Part shown: one piece after another, positions 5,291 to 11,253 of the stretch
How the letters are laid out: every line of letters begins with the position of its first letter
Numbering within the stretch: the stretch's first letter is position 1
Assembly: GCA_934101235.1 (NCBI GenBank)
Contig: CAKORH010000017.1
Coordinates: 1 to 11,253, forward strand
DNA: 11,253 nt
Direction: 5' to 3'
Source: an uncultured Bacilli bacterium
GTDB lineage: Bacteria; Bacillota_I; Bacilli_A; RF39; UBA660
Notes under the pieces: generated by a model
Told to the model about the DNA's origin: nothing
The model's database searches: none
Seen by the model: only the letters and a program-made list of their open reading frames with translations
Made by a program: the position numbers and the translations under genes

Positions 5291-5316
5291 GCACTTCATT
5301 TTTAGTGTCTTTTTTT
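5289..5316 (+). terminator. Intrinsic terminator after rpsO, probably partial
   Basis: AGGCACT (5289-5295) pairs with AGTGTCT (5304-5310) through one G-U pair, with an 8-base loop and seven T's at 5310-5316. The next gene starts only 17 bases later, and no promoter fits in between. Downstream expression probably depends on read-through, or on a promoter within rpsO. Confidence 0.8.
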
Positions 5317-5333
5317 ATTATCAGGAGGGAATT

Positions 5334-5879
5334 ATGAAATTAGATAATGTATTTATAGGATTTACAAAAGATGGAAAAGAAAGGGTATTGATAAAAAAAT
5401 ATAATGAGTTTACTTATGATTGTTCCATACCATATTACAAAGATTTAAAAACAAGAAAAAAGTTTAGTATTAATGAAGTAGATGAAAGTACTTTAAAACC
5501 TTTTTCAAAAATAATTAAAACAAAAGAAAAAGGTTCAAGAAGAAAAATAATCAAATCATATGAACTAGATAGAGCAGAATTAATTAATATATATAATTTA
5601 GTATATACAAATATTTATATAACAAGATTAGAAAATGAAAGAACAACTTATAAATTAATTAAAGAAAACAATTTAATGAAAATTGATGATAATATGATTT
5701 TACGATTTAAAACTTTAGATGAAAATAAAATATATGCTGCATATAGACTTGGATTAATAGACGAAGAATATTGTAATATTTTAAATCATCAACCATATGA
5801 AGATTTAGAACAAATAACAGAAAAAAGAGAATTGCCAAAAAAGAAATTATTAGAATTTGATTACAATAGAAAAAAATAA
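5334..5879 (+). CDS. Uncharacterised basic protein encoded between rpsO and pnp
   Basis: I do not recognise this 181-residue protein. It is rich in Lys, Glu, Asn, Ile and Tyr, with a strongly basic patch at about 62-74 (KTKEKGSRRKIIK) and a Lys/Arg-rich C-terminus (PKKKLLEFDYNRKK). There is no signal peptide or membrane segment, so it is probably cytosolic. The first 50 residues look strand-rich, while 78-115 looks helical (DRAELINIYNLVY). A strong ribosome site (GGAGG, 5324-5328) sits 5 bases before ATG 5334, and the stop is 15 bases before pnp. Codon use is like the neighbours. The basic patches and its place between S15 and PNPase make an RNA- or ribosome-linked role conceivable, but this is inference from context only. 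It is very likely a real gene. Confidence 0.8.
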   Translation: MKLDNVFIGFTKDGKERVLIKKYNEFTYDCSIPYYKDLKTRKKFSINEVDESTLKPFSKIIKTKEKGSRRKIIKSYELDRAELINIYNLVYTNIYITRLENERTTYKLIKENNLMKIDDNMILRFKTLDENKIYAAYRLGLIDEEYCNILNHQPYEDLEQITEKRELPKKKLLEFDYNRKK

Positions 5880-5894
5880 GGAAGAAGGTAGTAT

Positions 5895-8060
5895 ATGGAT
5901 AAGAATGTATTTGAATTAAATTTTGAAGGAAGAAAACTAATAGTAGAGAATGGAGAATTAGCAAAACAAAGTAATGGAGCAGTTTTAGTTAGATATGGAG
6001 ATACTGTAATACTAACTGCTGCTGTAATGAGTAATAATGTATCAACTGCAGACTTTTTTCCATTAACAGTAGTTTATAATGAAAAACTATATTCTGTAGG
6101 TAAAATACCAGGTGGTTTTATTAAAAGAGAAGGTCGTCCAAGTGAAAATGCAACATTAGCAGCAAGATTAATAGATAGACCTATTAGACCAATGTTTGAT
6201 GAAAACTTTAGAAATGAAGTACAAGTAATTAATACTGTATTATCAGTTGATCCAGATAACTCTCCAGAAATGACAGCATTATTTGGCTCAAGTTTAGCAT
6301 TAGGAATATCAAATATACCATTTGATGGTCCAGTTGCTGGAGTTGTAGTAGGAAAAATTGGTAAAAAATTTATAATAAATCCAACAAGTGAAGAATTAGA
6401 AAAAACAGAATTAACACTAACTGTTGCTGGAACAGAAAAAGATATATGTATGATAGAAGCAGGTGCTAGTCAAGTTAGTGAAAAAGTAATGTTAGATGCA
6501 TTAGAATTCGGACAAAAAGCAATAAAAAAACTTTGTAAATTCCAAAAGAAAATTATTAAAGAAATTGGAGTTAAAAAAACAGAAGTTGAATTAGCAAAAA
6601 TTGATGAAGAGTTAGAATCATCAGTTAGAGAATTTACTACAAAAGATATGCTAGAAGCAATTCAAATAAAAGATAAACTAGAAAAATATGCAAGAATAGA
6701 TGAAGTTAAAGAAGAAGCAGTTAATCATTTTAGTAAAATATATGAAAATGATGAAGATGTTGAAAACATATTAAAAACTGTAAAAAAAATAACTGATATG
6801 ATTGAAGCAGATGAAGTAAGAAGATTAATTACTGAAGAAAAAATAAGACCAGATGGTAGAAAAATGGATGAAATAAGACCATTATCTGCAAGAATAGATT
6901 TATTACCAAGAACTCATGGATCTGCACTATTTACTAGAGGACAAACTCAAAGTTTATCAACAACAACTCTAGGAGCAATTGGAGAACATCAAATATTAGA
7001 TGGATTGGGTATAGAAGATTCAAAAAGATTTATGTTACACTATAACTTCCCAGCATTTTCAGTTGGTGAAACAGGAAGATATGGTTCTCCAGGAAGACGT
7101 GAAATAGGACATGGTGCCCTAGGAGAAAGAGCTCTTTTACAAGTTATTCCTTCTGAAGAAGAATTCCCATATACAATAAGAGTAGTAAGTGAAATATTAG
7201 AAAGTAATGGGTCATCTTCACAAGCAAGTATTTGTGCTGGATGTTTAAGTCTTATGGCAGCAGGTGTTCCAATTAAAGCACCTGTAGCAGGAATAGCAAT
7301 GGGACTTATTACAAATGGAAAGAATTACACAATATTAACAGACATTCAAGGCCTAGAAGACCACATGGGAGACATGGATTTTAAAGTAGCAGGAACTAAA
7401 ACTGGTATTACTGCATTACAAATGGATATTAAAATAAAAGGAGTAACAAGAGAAATACTTGAAAGTGCTCTTAAACAAGCCAAAAAAGCAAGATTAGAAA
7501 TTCTTGATTTGATGAAAACTGTAATTGAAGAACCAAGAAAAGAATTAAGTCCATATGCACCAAAAATTGCAACATTTAATATTGATCCAGAAAAAATTAA
7601 AGATGTAATCGGACGTGGTGGAGAAATGATTACAAAAATCATTCTTGAAGCAAGTAATGTTAAAACCGTTAATGATAAAGATGCTGTTAAAGTAGATTTA
7701 GAAGATGATGGAAGAGTAATAATCTACCATACTGACCAAGCAATAATAGATAAAACTGCTGAAATGATAAAAAATATTGTTAGAGAAGTTGAAACAGGAA
7801 AAGTATATAATGGTCGAGTTGTAAAAGTAGAAGATTTTGGTGTATTTATTGAATTATGGCCAGGATGTGAAGGATTATGTCACGTATCTCAACTAGCACA
7901 TGAAAGAGTAAATAAACCAAGTGACGTTGTAAGTGTTGGAGATGAAATAATGGTTAAATCACTAGGATATGATAATAGAGGAAGACTAAACTTATCTCGT
8001 AAAGAAGCTTTACCAAAACCTAAAAAGAAAGAAACAAAAAAGGAAAAAGTAAGTGAATAA
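5895..8060 (+). CDS. pnp: Polyribonucleotide nucleotidyltransferase (PNPase)
   Basis: PNPase is a trimeric phosphorolytic 3'-5' exoribonuclease of mRNA decay. All domains are present in the 721 residues: first RNase PH-like domain about 10-140, the helical alpha domain about 240-320, the catalytic second RNase PH domain about 325-545, KH about 555-615 with its GxxG loop at 573-576 (IGRGGEMITK), and S1 about 634-702 (GKVYNGRVVKVEDFGVFIE). Catalytic residues seen are the phosphate-site SNGSSS at 437-442, Arg401-Arg402 in PGRREIGHG, and Asp489, Asp495 and Lys497 in EDHMGDMDFK (equivalent to E. coli Asp486, Asp492, Lys494). A Lys-rich tail follows the S1 domain. A ribosome site GAAGAAGG (5881-5888) precedes ATG 5895. 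The last 8 bases overlap the next gene. No promoter is seen in the 15-base gap, so it is co-transcribed with the upstream gene. Confidence 0.98.
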   Translation: MDKNVFELNFEGRKLIVENGELAKQSNGAVLVRYGDTVILTAAVMSNNVSTADFFPLTVVYNEKLYSVGKIPGGFIKREGRPSENATLAARLIDRPIRPMFDENFRNEVQVINTVLSVDPDNSPEMTALFGSSLALGISNIPFDGPVAGVVVGKIGKKFIINPTSEELEKTELTLTVAGTEKDICMIEAGASQVSEKVMLDALEFGQKAIKKLCKFQKKIIKEIGVKKTEVELAKIDEELESSVREFTTKDMLEAIQIKDKLEKYARIDEVKEEAVNHFSKIYENDEDVENILKTVKKITDMIEADEVRRLITEEKIRPDGRKMDEIRPLSARIDLLPRTHGSALFTRGQTQSLSTTTLGAIGEHQILDGLGIEDSKRFMLHYNFPAFSVGETGRYGSPGRREIGHGALGERALLQVIPSEEEFPYTIRVVSEILESNGSSSQASICAGCLSLMAAGVPIKAPVAGIAMGLITNGKNYTILTDIQGLEDHMGDMDFKVAGTKTGITALQMDIKIKGVTREILESALKQAKKARLEILDLMKTVIEEPRKELSPYAPKIATFNIDPEKIKDVIGRGGEMITKIILEASNVKTVNDKDAVKVDLEDDGRVIIYHTDQAIIDKTAEMIKNIVREVETGKVYNGRVVKVEDFGVFIELWPGCEGLCHVSQLAHERVNKPSDVVSVGDEIMVKSLGYDNRGRLNLSRKEALPKPKKKETKKEKVSE

Positions 8061-8286
8061 AGAAATAGAAATAGGTGGAGTTTACAAACATTTTAAAGGT
8101 CATATAGTAAAAGTTATCTGTATTGCTAAAAATACAGAAACTATGGAAGAAGAAGTAATATATTTTCATATAAAAAATAAAGAATATTGGGCAAGACCAC
8201 TTACAATGTTTAATTCTTTAGTTGATAAAGAAAAATACCCCGATGCAAAACAAACTTATAGATTTGAAAAAGTAGATTCTGAATAG
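8053..8286 (+). CDS. DUF1653 domain protein (GTG start)
   Basis: A 77-residue protein matching the DUF1653 family (COG4728), small cytosolic proteins of unknown function. The family pattern is clear: GGVYKHFKGHIVKV at 8-21, IAKNTETMEEEVIYF at 24-38, WARPLTMF at 46-53 and YRFEKV at 69-74. The start must be GTG 8053: the first in-frame ATG (8141) would cut off the conserved YKHFKG block, and AGGA (8041-8044) lies 8 bases upstream of the GTG. The gene overlaps the pnp stop by 8 bases, implying translational coupling. It fills the whole domain, so it is complete. Function cannot be given. Confidence 0.87.
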   Translation: MNKEIEIGGVYKHFKGHIVKVICIAKNTETMEEEVIYFHIKNKEYWARPLTMFNSLVDKEKYPDAKQTYRFEKVDSE

Positions 8287-8300
8287 ATTCTATTTTTTTT
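8282..8300 (+). terminator. Weak intrinsic terminator after the DUF1653 gene
   Basis: AATAG (8282-8286) pairs with CTATT (8290-8294) over a 3-base loop, followed by T's to 8300. The stem is short and overlaps the stop codon. The T tract is good, but read-through into the DedA gene is likely. A TATACT (8303-8308) could be a -10 for that gene, but I find no matching -35. Confidence 0.4.
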
Positions 8301-8329
8301 CATATACTTTATCAAAAGGAAATAAATAT

Positions 8330-8938
8330 ATGAATAATTACGTAATTAATATAATGAATAAATATGGTTATTTAGGAATACTCTTTCTAATTACAATAGA
8401 AAATATTTTTCCACCAATTCCAAGTGAAGTAATACTTACATTAGGTGGATTCATGACTAGTAATTCTAAATGTAAAATGACTTTACTAGGAGTAATAATA
8501 TTTTCCACACTTGGTTCTCTAATAGGTGCAATCTTACTATACTTAATTGGTTTTATTTTAAGTAAAGAAAGAATAATAAAAATAATAAATTCTCGTATAG
8601 GAAAAATATTATGTTTAAAAATCTCTGATATAGAAAAAAGTGAAAATTCATTTCAAAAAAATGGTAATTTAACGGTATTTTATTGCAGATTTATACCAAT
8701 AGTAAGAAGTCTTATTTCTATTCCAGCAGGAATGAATAAAATGAATTTTACAATATTCTTAATATATACTACATTTGGTTCATTAATATGGAATACAGTA
8801 TTAGTTATACTAGGAAACATTGTAGGAGATAATTACTTAATTGCAGCTAACATCTTTAGTAAATATTCAAAAATACTTTTAATAATATTTATTATAATTA
8901 TAATAATAAAAATATTTAAAAAACGTAAAAAAATATGA
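8330..8938 (+). CDS. DedA-family membrane protein (SNARE-associated/VTT domain)
   Basis: DedA proteins are integral membrane proteins with re-entrant hairpins. Some members flip undecaprenyl phosphate or other lipids across the cytoplasmic membrane and support envelope and proton-motive-force balance. Signature pieces: ENIFPPIPSEVIL at 24-36 (ExxFPxxPSE), GSLIGAILLYLIG at 62-74, and CRFIPIVRSLISIPAGMNKM at 119-138, with Arg120 and Arg126 and the SIPAGM turn typical of the family. Hydrophobic segments lie at about 13-40, 52-78, 113-135, 141-165 and 182-195, with a basic tail KKRKKI. At 202 residues it is of normal length. AAAGGAA (8315-8321) lies before ATG 8330. The downstream glycosyltransferase starts 29 bases later, which would fit a lipid-carrier and envelope-glycan pairing (inference). 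Confidence 0.92.
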   Translation: MNNYVINIMNKYGYLGILFLITIENIFPPIPSEVILTLGGFMTSNSKCKMTLLGVIIFSTLGSLIGAILLYLIGFILSKERIIKIINSRIGKILCLKISDIEKSENSFQKNGNLTVFYCRFIPIVRSLISIPAGMNKMNFTIFLIYTTFGSLIWNTVLVILGNIVGDNYLIAANIFSKYSKILLIIFIIIIIIKIFKKRKKI

Positions 8939-8942
8939 TAAA

Positions 8943-8966
8943 CTATACCTAGTAAAGTAGGTATAG
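8943..8966 (+). promoter_or_regulatory. Perfect hairpin covering the ribosome-binding site of the glycosyltransferase gene
   Basis: CTATACCTA (8943-8951) and TAGGTATAG (8958-8966) form a perfect 9-bp stem with a 6-base loop, ending one base before ATG 8968. The ribosome site AAGTAGG (8955-8961), 6 of 7 to AAGGAGG, is half in the loop and half in the 3' arm. No T tract follows, so it is not a normal terminator. Folding should limit translation initiation. Confidence 0.6.
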
Positions 8967-8967
8967 C

Positions 8968-10125
8968 ATGTTAAACAAGAAAAATAAAAATTTAAAAATA
9001 TTTATAATATTAAGTATAATAGGAATTTTACTTAGAGTATTATGGTTAAATGGTGAAAGTGGAGATTATAAAGGATTCTTAGCTTTATGGGTTGATGATA
9101 TAAGAAGATTAGGTTACTTTAAATCTTTAAAATATTCTATTGGAAATTATAACGTTCCTTATATGATTATACTTACATTTATTTCATTACTAAAATGTAA
9201 ACCTTTAATACCTATAAAAATAATATCCATAATATTTGATTTTATTTGTGCATATTATTCATCAAAAATAGTATATTTAATAACAAAAAACAATACATTA
9301 AAATTAGTAATATATGGAATAGTTCTATGCTTACCATCAGTAATTGTAAATAGTTCCATGTGGGGACAATGCGATAGTATATATACAGCTTTCATATTAA
9401 TATCACTTTATTACTTATTAAATAAAAAATATACATTATCTTTCATAATGTTAGGAATATCACTATCTTTTAAATTACAAGCAATATTTGTACTTCCAGT
9501 TTATATTTTATTATTTTTTAGAGAAAAAAAGATACATTTATATCATTTCTTATTAATACCTATTATGGATATTGTATTATCTTTACCAGCAATTATAATG
9601 GGAAAAAGTATAAAAGATATATTTTTAGTATATTTTAATCAAACAGACTATTATATTGATGCTGTTTTAAATTTTCCAAATTTATATAATTATATACAAG
9701 AGAACACATTATTTTTTATAACAAATCATAAATTAATATCAACAATTGGTGTAATATTAACAGCATTCATATTTTTTATAATGTGGGTATATATATTAAT
9801 TAACAAAGTAAAATTTAATAATGAAAAAATAATTACTTTGTTTCTATGGTCTATTCTTATATGTGTCTTTTTCTTGCCACATATGCATGATAGATATATG
9901 TTTTCTGCGGATATACTAAGTATTGTATGGTTTATAATATATCAAAAAAAAGTATTTATACCATTTATAATTAATATTTCATCAACACTAACTTATTTCT
10001 ATTTTCTATTTTTATATAATATAGTCGATTACAAAATATTAAGTATAATTTTATTATTTACTATAATATCTCTTACTTTATACACTATGAAATTATTAAA
10101 AGAATTAAATAATCAATATAATTGA
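8968..10125 (+). CDS. Polytopic membrane glycosyltransferase (GT-C / mannosyltransferase-like)
   Basis: A 385-residue protein with about nine to eleven hydrophobic segments, resembling GT-C-fold enzymes that use lipid-linked sugars at the outer face of the cytoplasmic membrane. After the first helix (about 9-27) comes a loop with Asp33-Tyr34 (GESGDYKGF), a usual place for the catalytic acidic residue. Further landmarks are NSSMWGQCDSIYTAF at 128-142 (the WGQxDS motif also seen in ALG6/8-like and bacterial relatives), LSFKLQAIFVLPVY at 166-179, NFPNLYNY at 235-242, and FFLPHMHDRYMFSADILS at 301-318. Expected donors are polyprenyl-phosphate sugars and products are envelope glycans or glycolipids; the specific substrate is unknown. 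It is 29 bases downstream of the DedA gene, with an inhibitory-looking hairpin over its ribosome site. The terminator stem lies in its last codons. Confidence 0.8.
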   Translation: MLNKKNKNLKIFIILSIIGILLRVLWLNGESGDYKGFLALWVDDIRRLGYFKSLKYSIGNYNVPYMIILTFISLLKCKPLIPIKIISIIFDFICAYYSSKIVYLITKNNTLKLVIYGIVLCLPSVIVNSSMWGQCDSIYTAFILISLYYLLNKKYTLSFIMLGISLSFKLQAIFVLPVYILLFFREKKIHLYHFLLIPIMDIVLSLPAIIMGKSIKDIFLVYFNQTDYYIDAVLNFPNLYNYIQENTLFFITNHKLISTIGVILTAFIFFIMWVYILINKVKFNNEKIITLFLWSILICVFFLPHMHDRYMFSADILSIVWFIIYQKKVFIPFIINISSTLTYFYFLFLYNIVDYKILSIILLFTIISLTLYTMKLLKELNNQYN

Positions 10126-10147
10126 ATTTGGTTATATTGTTTTTTTT
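10114..10147 (+). terminator. Intrinsic terminator after the glycosyltransferase gene
   Basis: CAATATAA (10114-10121) pairs with TTATATTG (10132-10139), extendable by two U-G pairs, followed by eight T's (10140-10147). It overlaps the end of the coding region and the -35 of the ackA promoter. Confidence 0.8.
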
Positions 10148-10165
10148 CTGAAACTTTTGTATAAT
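10137..10165 (+). promoter_or_regulatory. Promoter of ackA
   Basis: A perfect TATAAT (10160-10165) with TG immediately before it and a weak -35 TTGTTT (10137-10142) at 17-base spacing. Initiation near 10172 leaves only about 14 bases of leader, which contains the AAGGGTGA ribosome site. Confidence 0.6.
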
Positions 10166-10185
10166 ACAAAAAGAAGGGTGATTAA

Positions 10186-11253
10186 ATGAAAATTTTAAGT
10201 GTAAATGCAGGAAGTTCTTCATTAAAGTTTACTTTATTTGAGATGCCTGAAGGAAAAGAATTAATTGGGGGATATTTTGAAAAAATAGGTTTAGAAGATA
10301 GTTTTTATAACATTAAAATGAATGGTGAAAAAACTAAACATGTTGTATTCGTTAAAGATCATGCAGAAGCAGTAAGAATGTTAATAAATGAACTTATTGA
10401 AAACAAAGTGATTGAAAGTTTAGAAGATTTAGATGGAATAGGACATAGATTAGTTCATGGTGGTGAAAAATATACAGATTCTGTACTTATAGATGATGAA
10501 GTTATTAAAACAGTAACAGAACTTATACCATTAGCACCATTACATAACCCAGCAAACTTAACTGGAGTTAAAGCTTTTATGGATGCACTTCCAAGTACTC
10601 CAAATGTTGGTGTATTTGATACAGCATTCCATCAAACTATGGCAAAAGAACAATTTTTATATAGTATGCCTTTAAGTTGGTATAATGATTATAAAGTTAG
10701 AAAATATGGTTTCCATGGAACAAGTCATAAATTTATAACTAAAACACTGAAAGAAATATTGAAAAAAGATGATGTTAATTTAATAATTTGTCATATAGGT
10801 TCTGGTGGTTCTTTATGTGCAGTTAAAGATGGAAAAAGCTTTGATACAACAATGGGATTCACACCAAATGCTGGAATTATGATGGGAACACGTTCAGGAG
10901 ATATTGATTACTCAACAATTCCATACATAATGAAAAATGCTAATATGACATTAGAAGAAGTAGATAATACATTAAATAAAAAAAGTGGACTATTAGGAAT
11001 AAGTGGTGCAAGTGATTGTAGAGACGTAGAAGATGCTATCGCAGCTGGTAATAAAGAAGCAAAACTAGCATATGATATGTACGTTGAAAGAATTGCATCA
11101 TATGTTGCAACATATTACATGAAATTAGAAGGAAAAATCGATGCATTAGTTTTAACAGCTGGTGTAGGAGAAAATGGTTCAGGATTTAGAAAAGATTTAG
11201 TAGAAAAATTATCCTGTTTTGGTATTAAATTGGATGATGAAGTTAATAATACT
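10186..11253 (+). CDS. ackA: Acetate kinase (3' end beyond window)
   Basis: AckA interconverts acetyl phosphate plus ADP with acetate plus ATP, the substrate-level phosphorylation step of fermentation; cytosolic ASKHA-fold dimer. The frame is open from ATG 10186 to the window edge, giving 356 residues of an expected roughly 395-400, so about 40 C-terminal residues are missing. Motifs: VNAGSSSLKF at 6-15 (Asn7), GHRLVHGGEKY at 86-96 (Arg88), APLHNPAN at 117-124, FDTAFHQTM at 144-152 (catalytic Asp145), YGFHGTSHK at 174-182 (His177), GTRSGDID at 234-241 (Arg236) and TAGVGENG at 324-331 (Glu329). All key catalytic residues are present. The ATP-site motif normally HLGNGxS reads HIGSGGS (203-209), replacing its Asn with Ser, and TAGIGENS reads TAGVGENG. 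It has its own promoter. The usual partner pta is not in this window. Confidence 0.97.
   Translation, partial: MKILSVNAGSSSLKFTLFEMPEGKELIGGYFEKIGLEDSFYNIKMNGEKTKHVVFVKDHAEAVRMLINELIENKVIESLEDLDGIGHRLVHGGEKYTDSVLIDDEVIKTVTELIPLAPLHNPANLTGVKAFMDALPSTPNVGVFDTAFHQTMAKEQFLYSMPLSWYNDYKVRKYGFHGTSHKFITKTLKEILKKDDVNLIICHIGSGGSLCAVKDGKSFDTTMGFTPNAGIMMGTRSGDIDYSTIPYIMKNANMTLEEVDNTLNKKSGLLGISGASDCRDVEDAIAAGNKEAKLAYDMYVERIASYVATYYMKLEGKIDALVLTAGVGENGSGFRKDLVEKLSCFGIKLDDEVNNT

Noticed and set aside
7346..7642. Minus-strand open frame of 98 codons inside pnp
   Set aside because: Lies opposite the conserved PNPase catalytic and KH regions; shadow frame.
1..11253. Mycoplasma-type genetic code (TGA as Trp)
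   Set aside because: TGA ends several complete genes at family-appropriate lengths and conserved Trp positions use TGG.
1..11253. CRISPR arrays, tRNA, rRNA or intact insertion sequences
   Set aside because: No regularly spaced direct repeats, no tRNA-like or rRNA-like sequence, and no transposase or recombinase gene were found on reading both strands.

Overview
The window reads as a piece of chromosome from a very AT-rich, Gram-positive-type bacterium in or near the Bacilli/Mollicutes (gut RF39-, Izemoplasma- or Acholeplasma-like lineages would fit). Three things support this. Ribosomal protein L27 carries the Firmicutes-type N-terminal extension and follows what looks like the end of its processing protease gene (prp). 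Shine-Dalgarno sites are strong (GGAGG, AAAGGA). Intrinsic terminators have short stems and long T tracts. TGA is used as a stop in several genes and Trp is TGG, so the standard bacterial code applies, not the Mycoplasma TGA=Trp code. No closer assignment is justified from sequence alone.

Layout: (1) 1-430: the 3' end of prp, rpmA (L27), a terminator and a promoter. (2) 459-1097: trmB (tRNA m7G46 methyltransferase) with its own terminator. (3) 1135-2555: a two-gene unit of glycerophosphodiester phosphodiesterase and thymidylate kinase. (4) 2539-4505: a two-gene overlapping unit of a short-chain dehydrogenase/reductase and a PLP enzyme of the YnbB/'aluminium resistance' family. Its promoter -35 lies inside the previous terminator hairpin. 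(5) 4506-5020: 515 bases without a convincing gene. They hold a long terminator-like hairpin, a roughly 340-bp segment bounded by imperfect inverted repeats, a second strong hairpin whose loop can pair with an upstream segment, and then the rpsO promoter and leader. (6) 5021-8300: rpsO (S15), an unrecognised 181-residue basic protein, pnp (PNPase) and a DUF1653 protein. (7) 8330-10147: a DedA-family membrane protein and a polytopic GT-C-like glycosyltransferase, with a perfect hairpin over the second gene's ribosome-binding site. (8) 10137-end: ackA (acetate kinase), cut by the window edge.

All genes are on the plus strand, and most are core housekeeping: translation, tRNA modification, nucleotide synthesis, RNA decay and fermentation. 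The rpsO-pnp neighbourhood is the classic bacterial arrangement with an extra gene wedged in. The main candidate for something undescribed is the 4506-4903 intergenic segment, a non-coding, highly self-complementary element that could be a MITE-like insertion, a structured RNA or (less likely) an invertible segment. Second-tier observations are the hairpin over the glycosyltransferase start site, the unknown rpsO-pnp insert, and non-canonical residues in conserved motifs of TrmB, AckA and L27.
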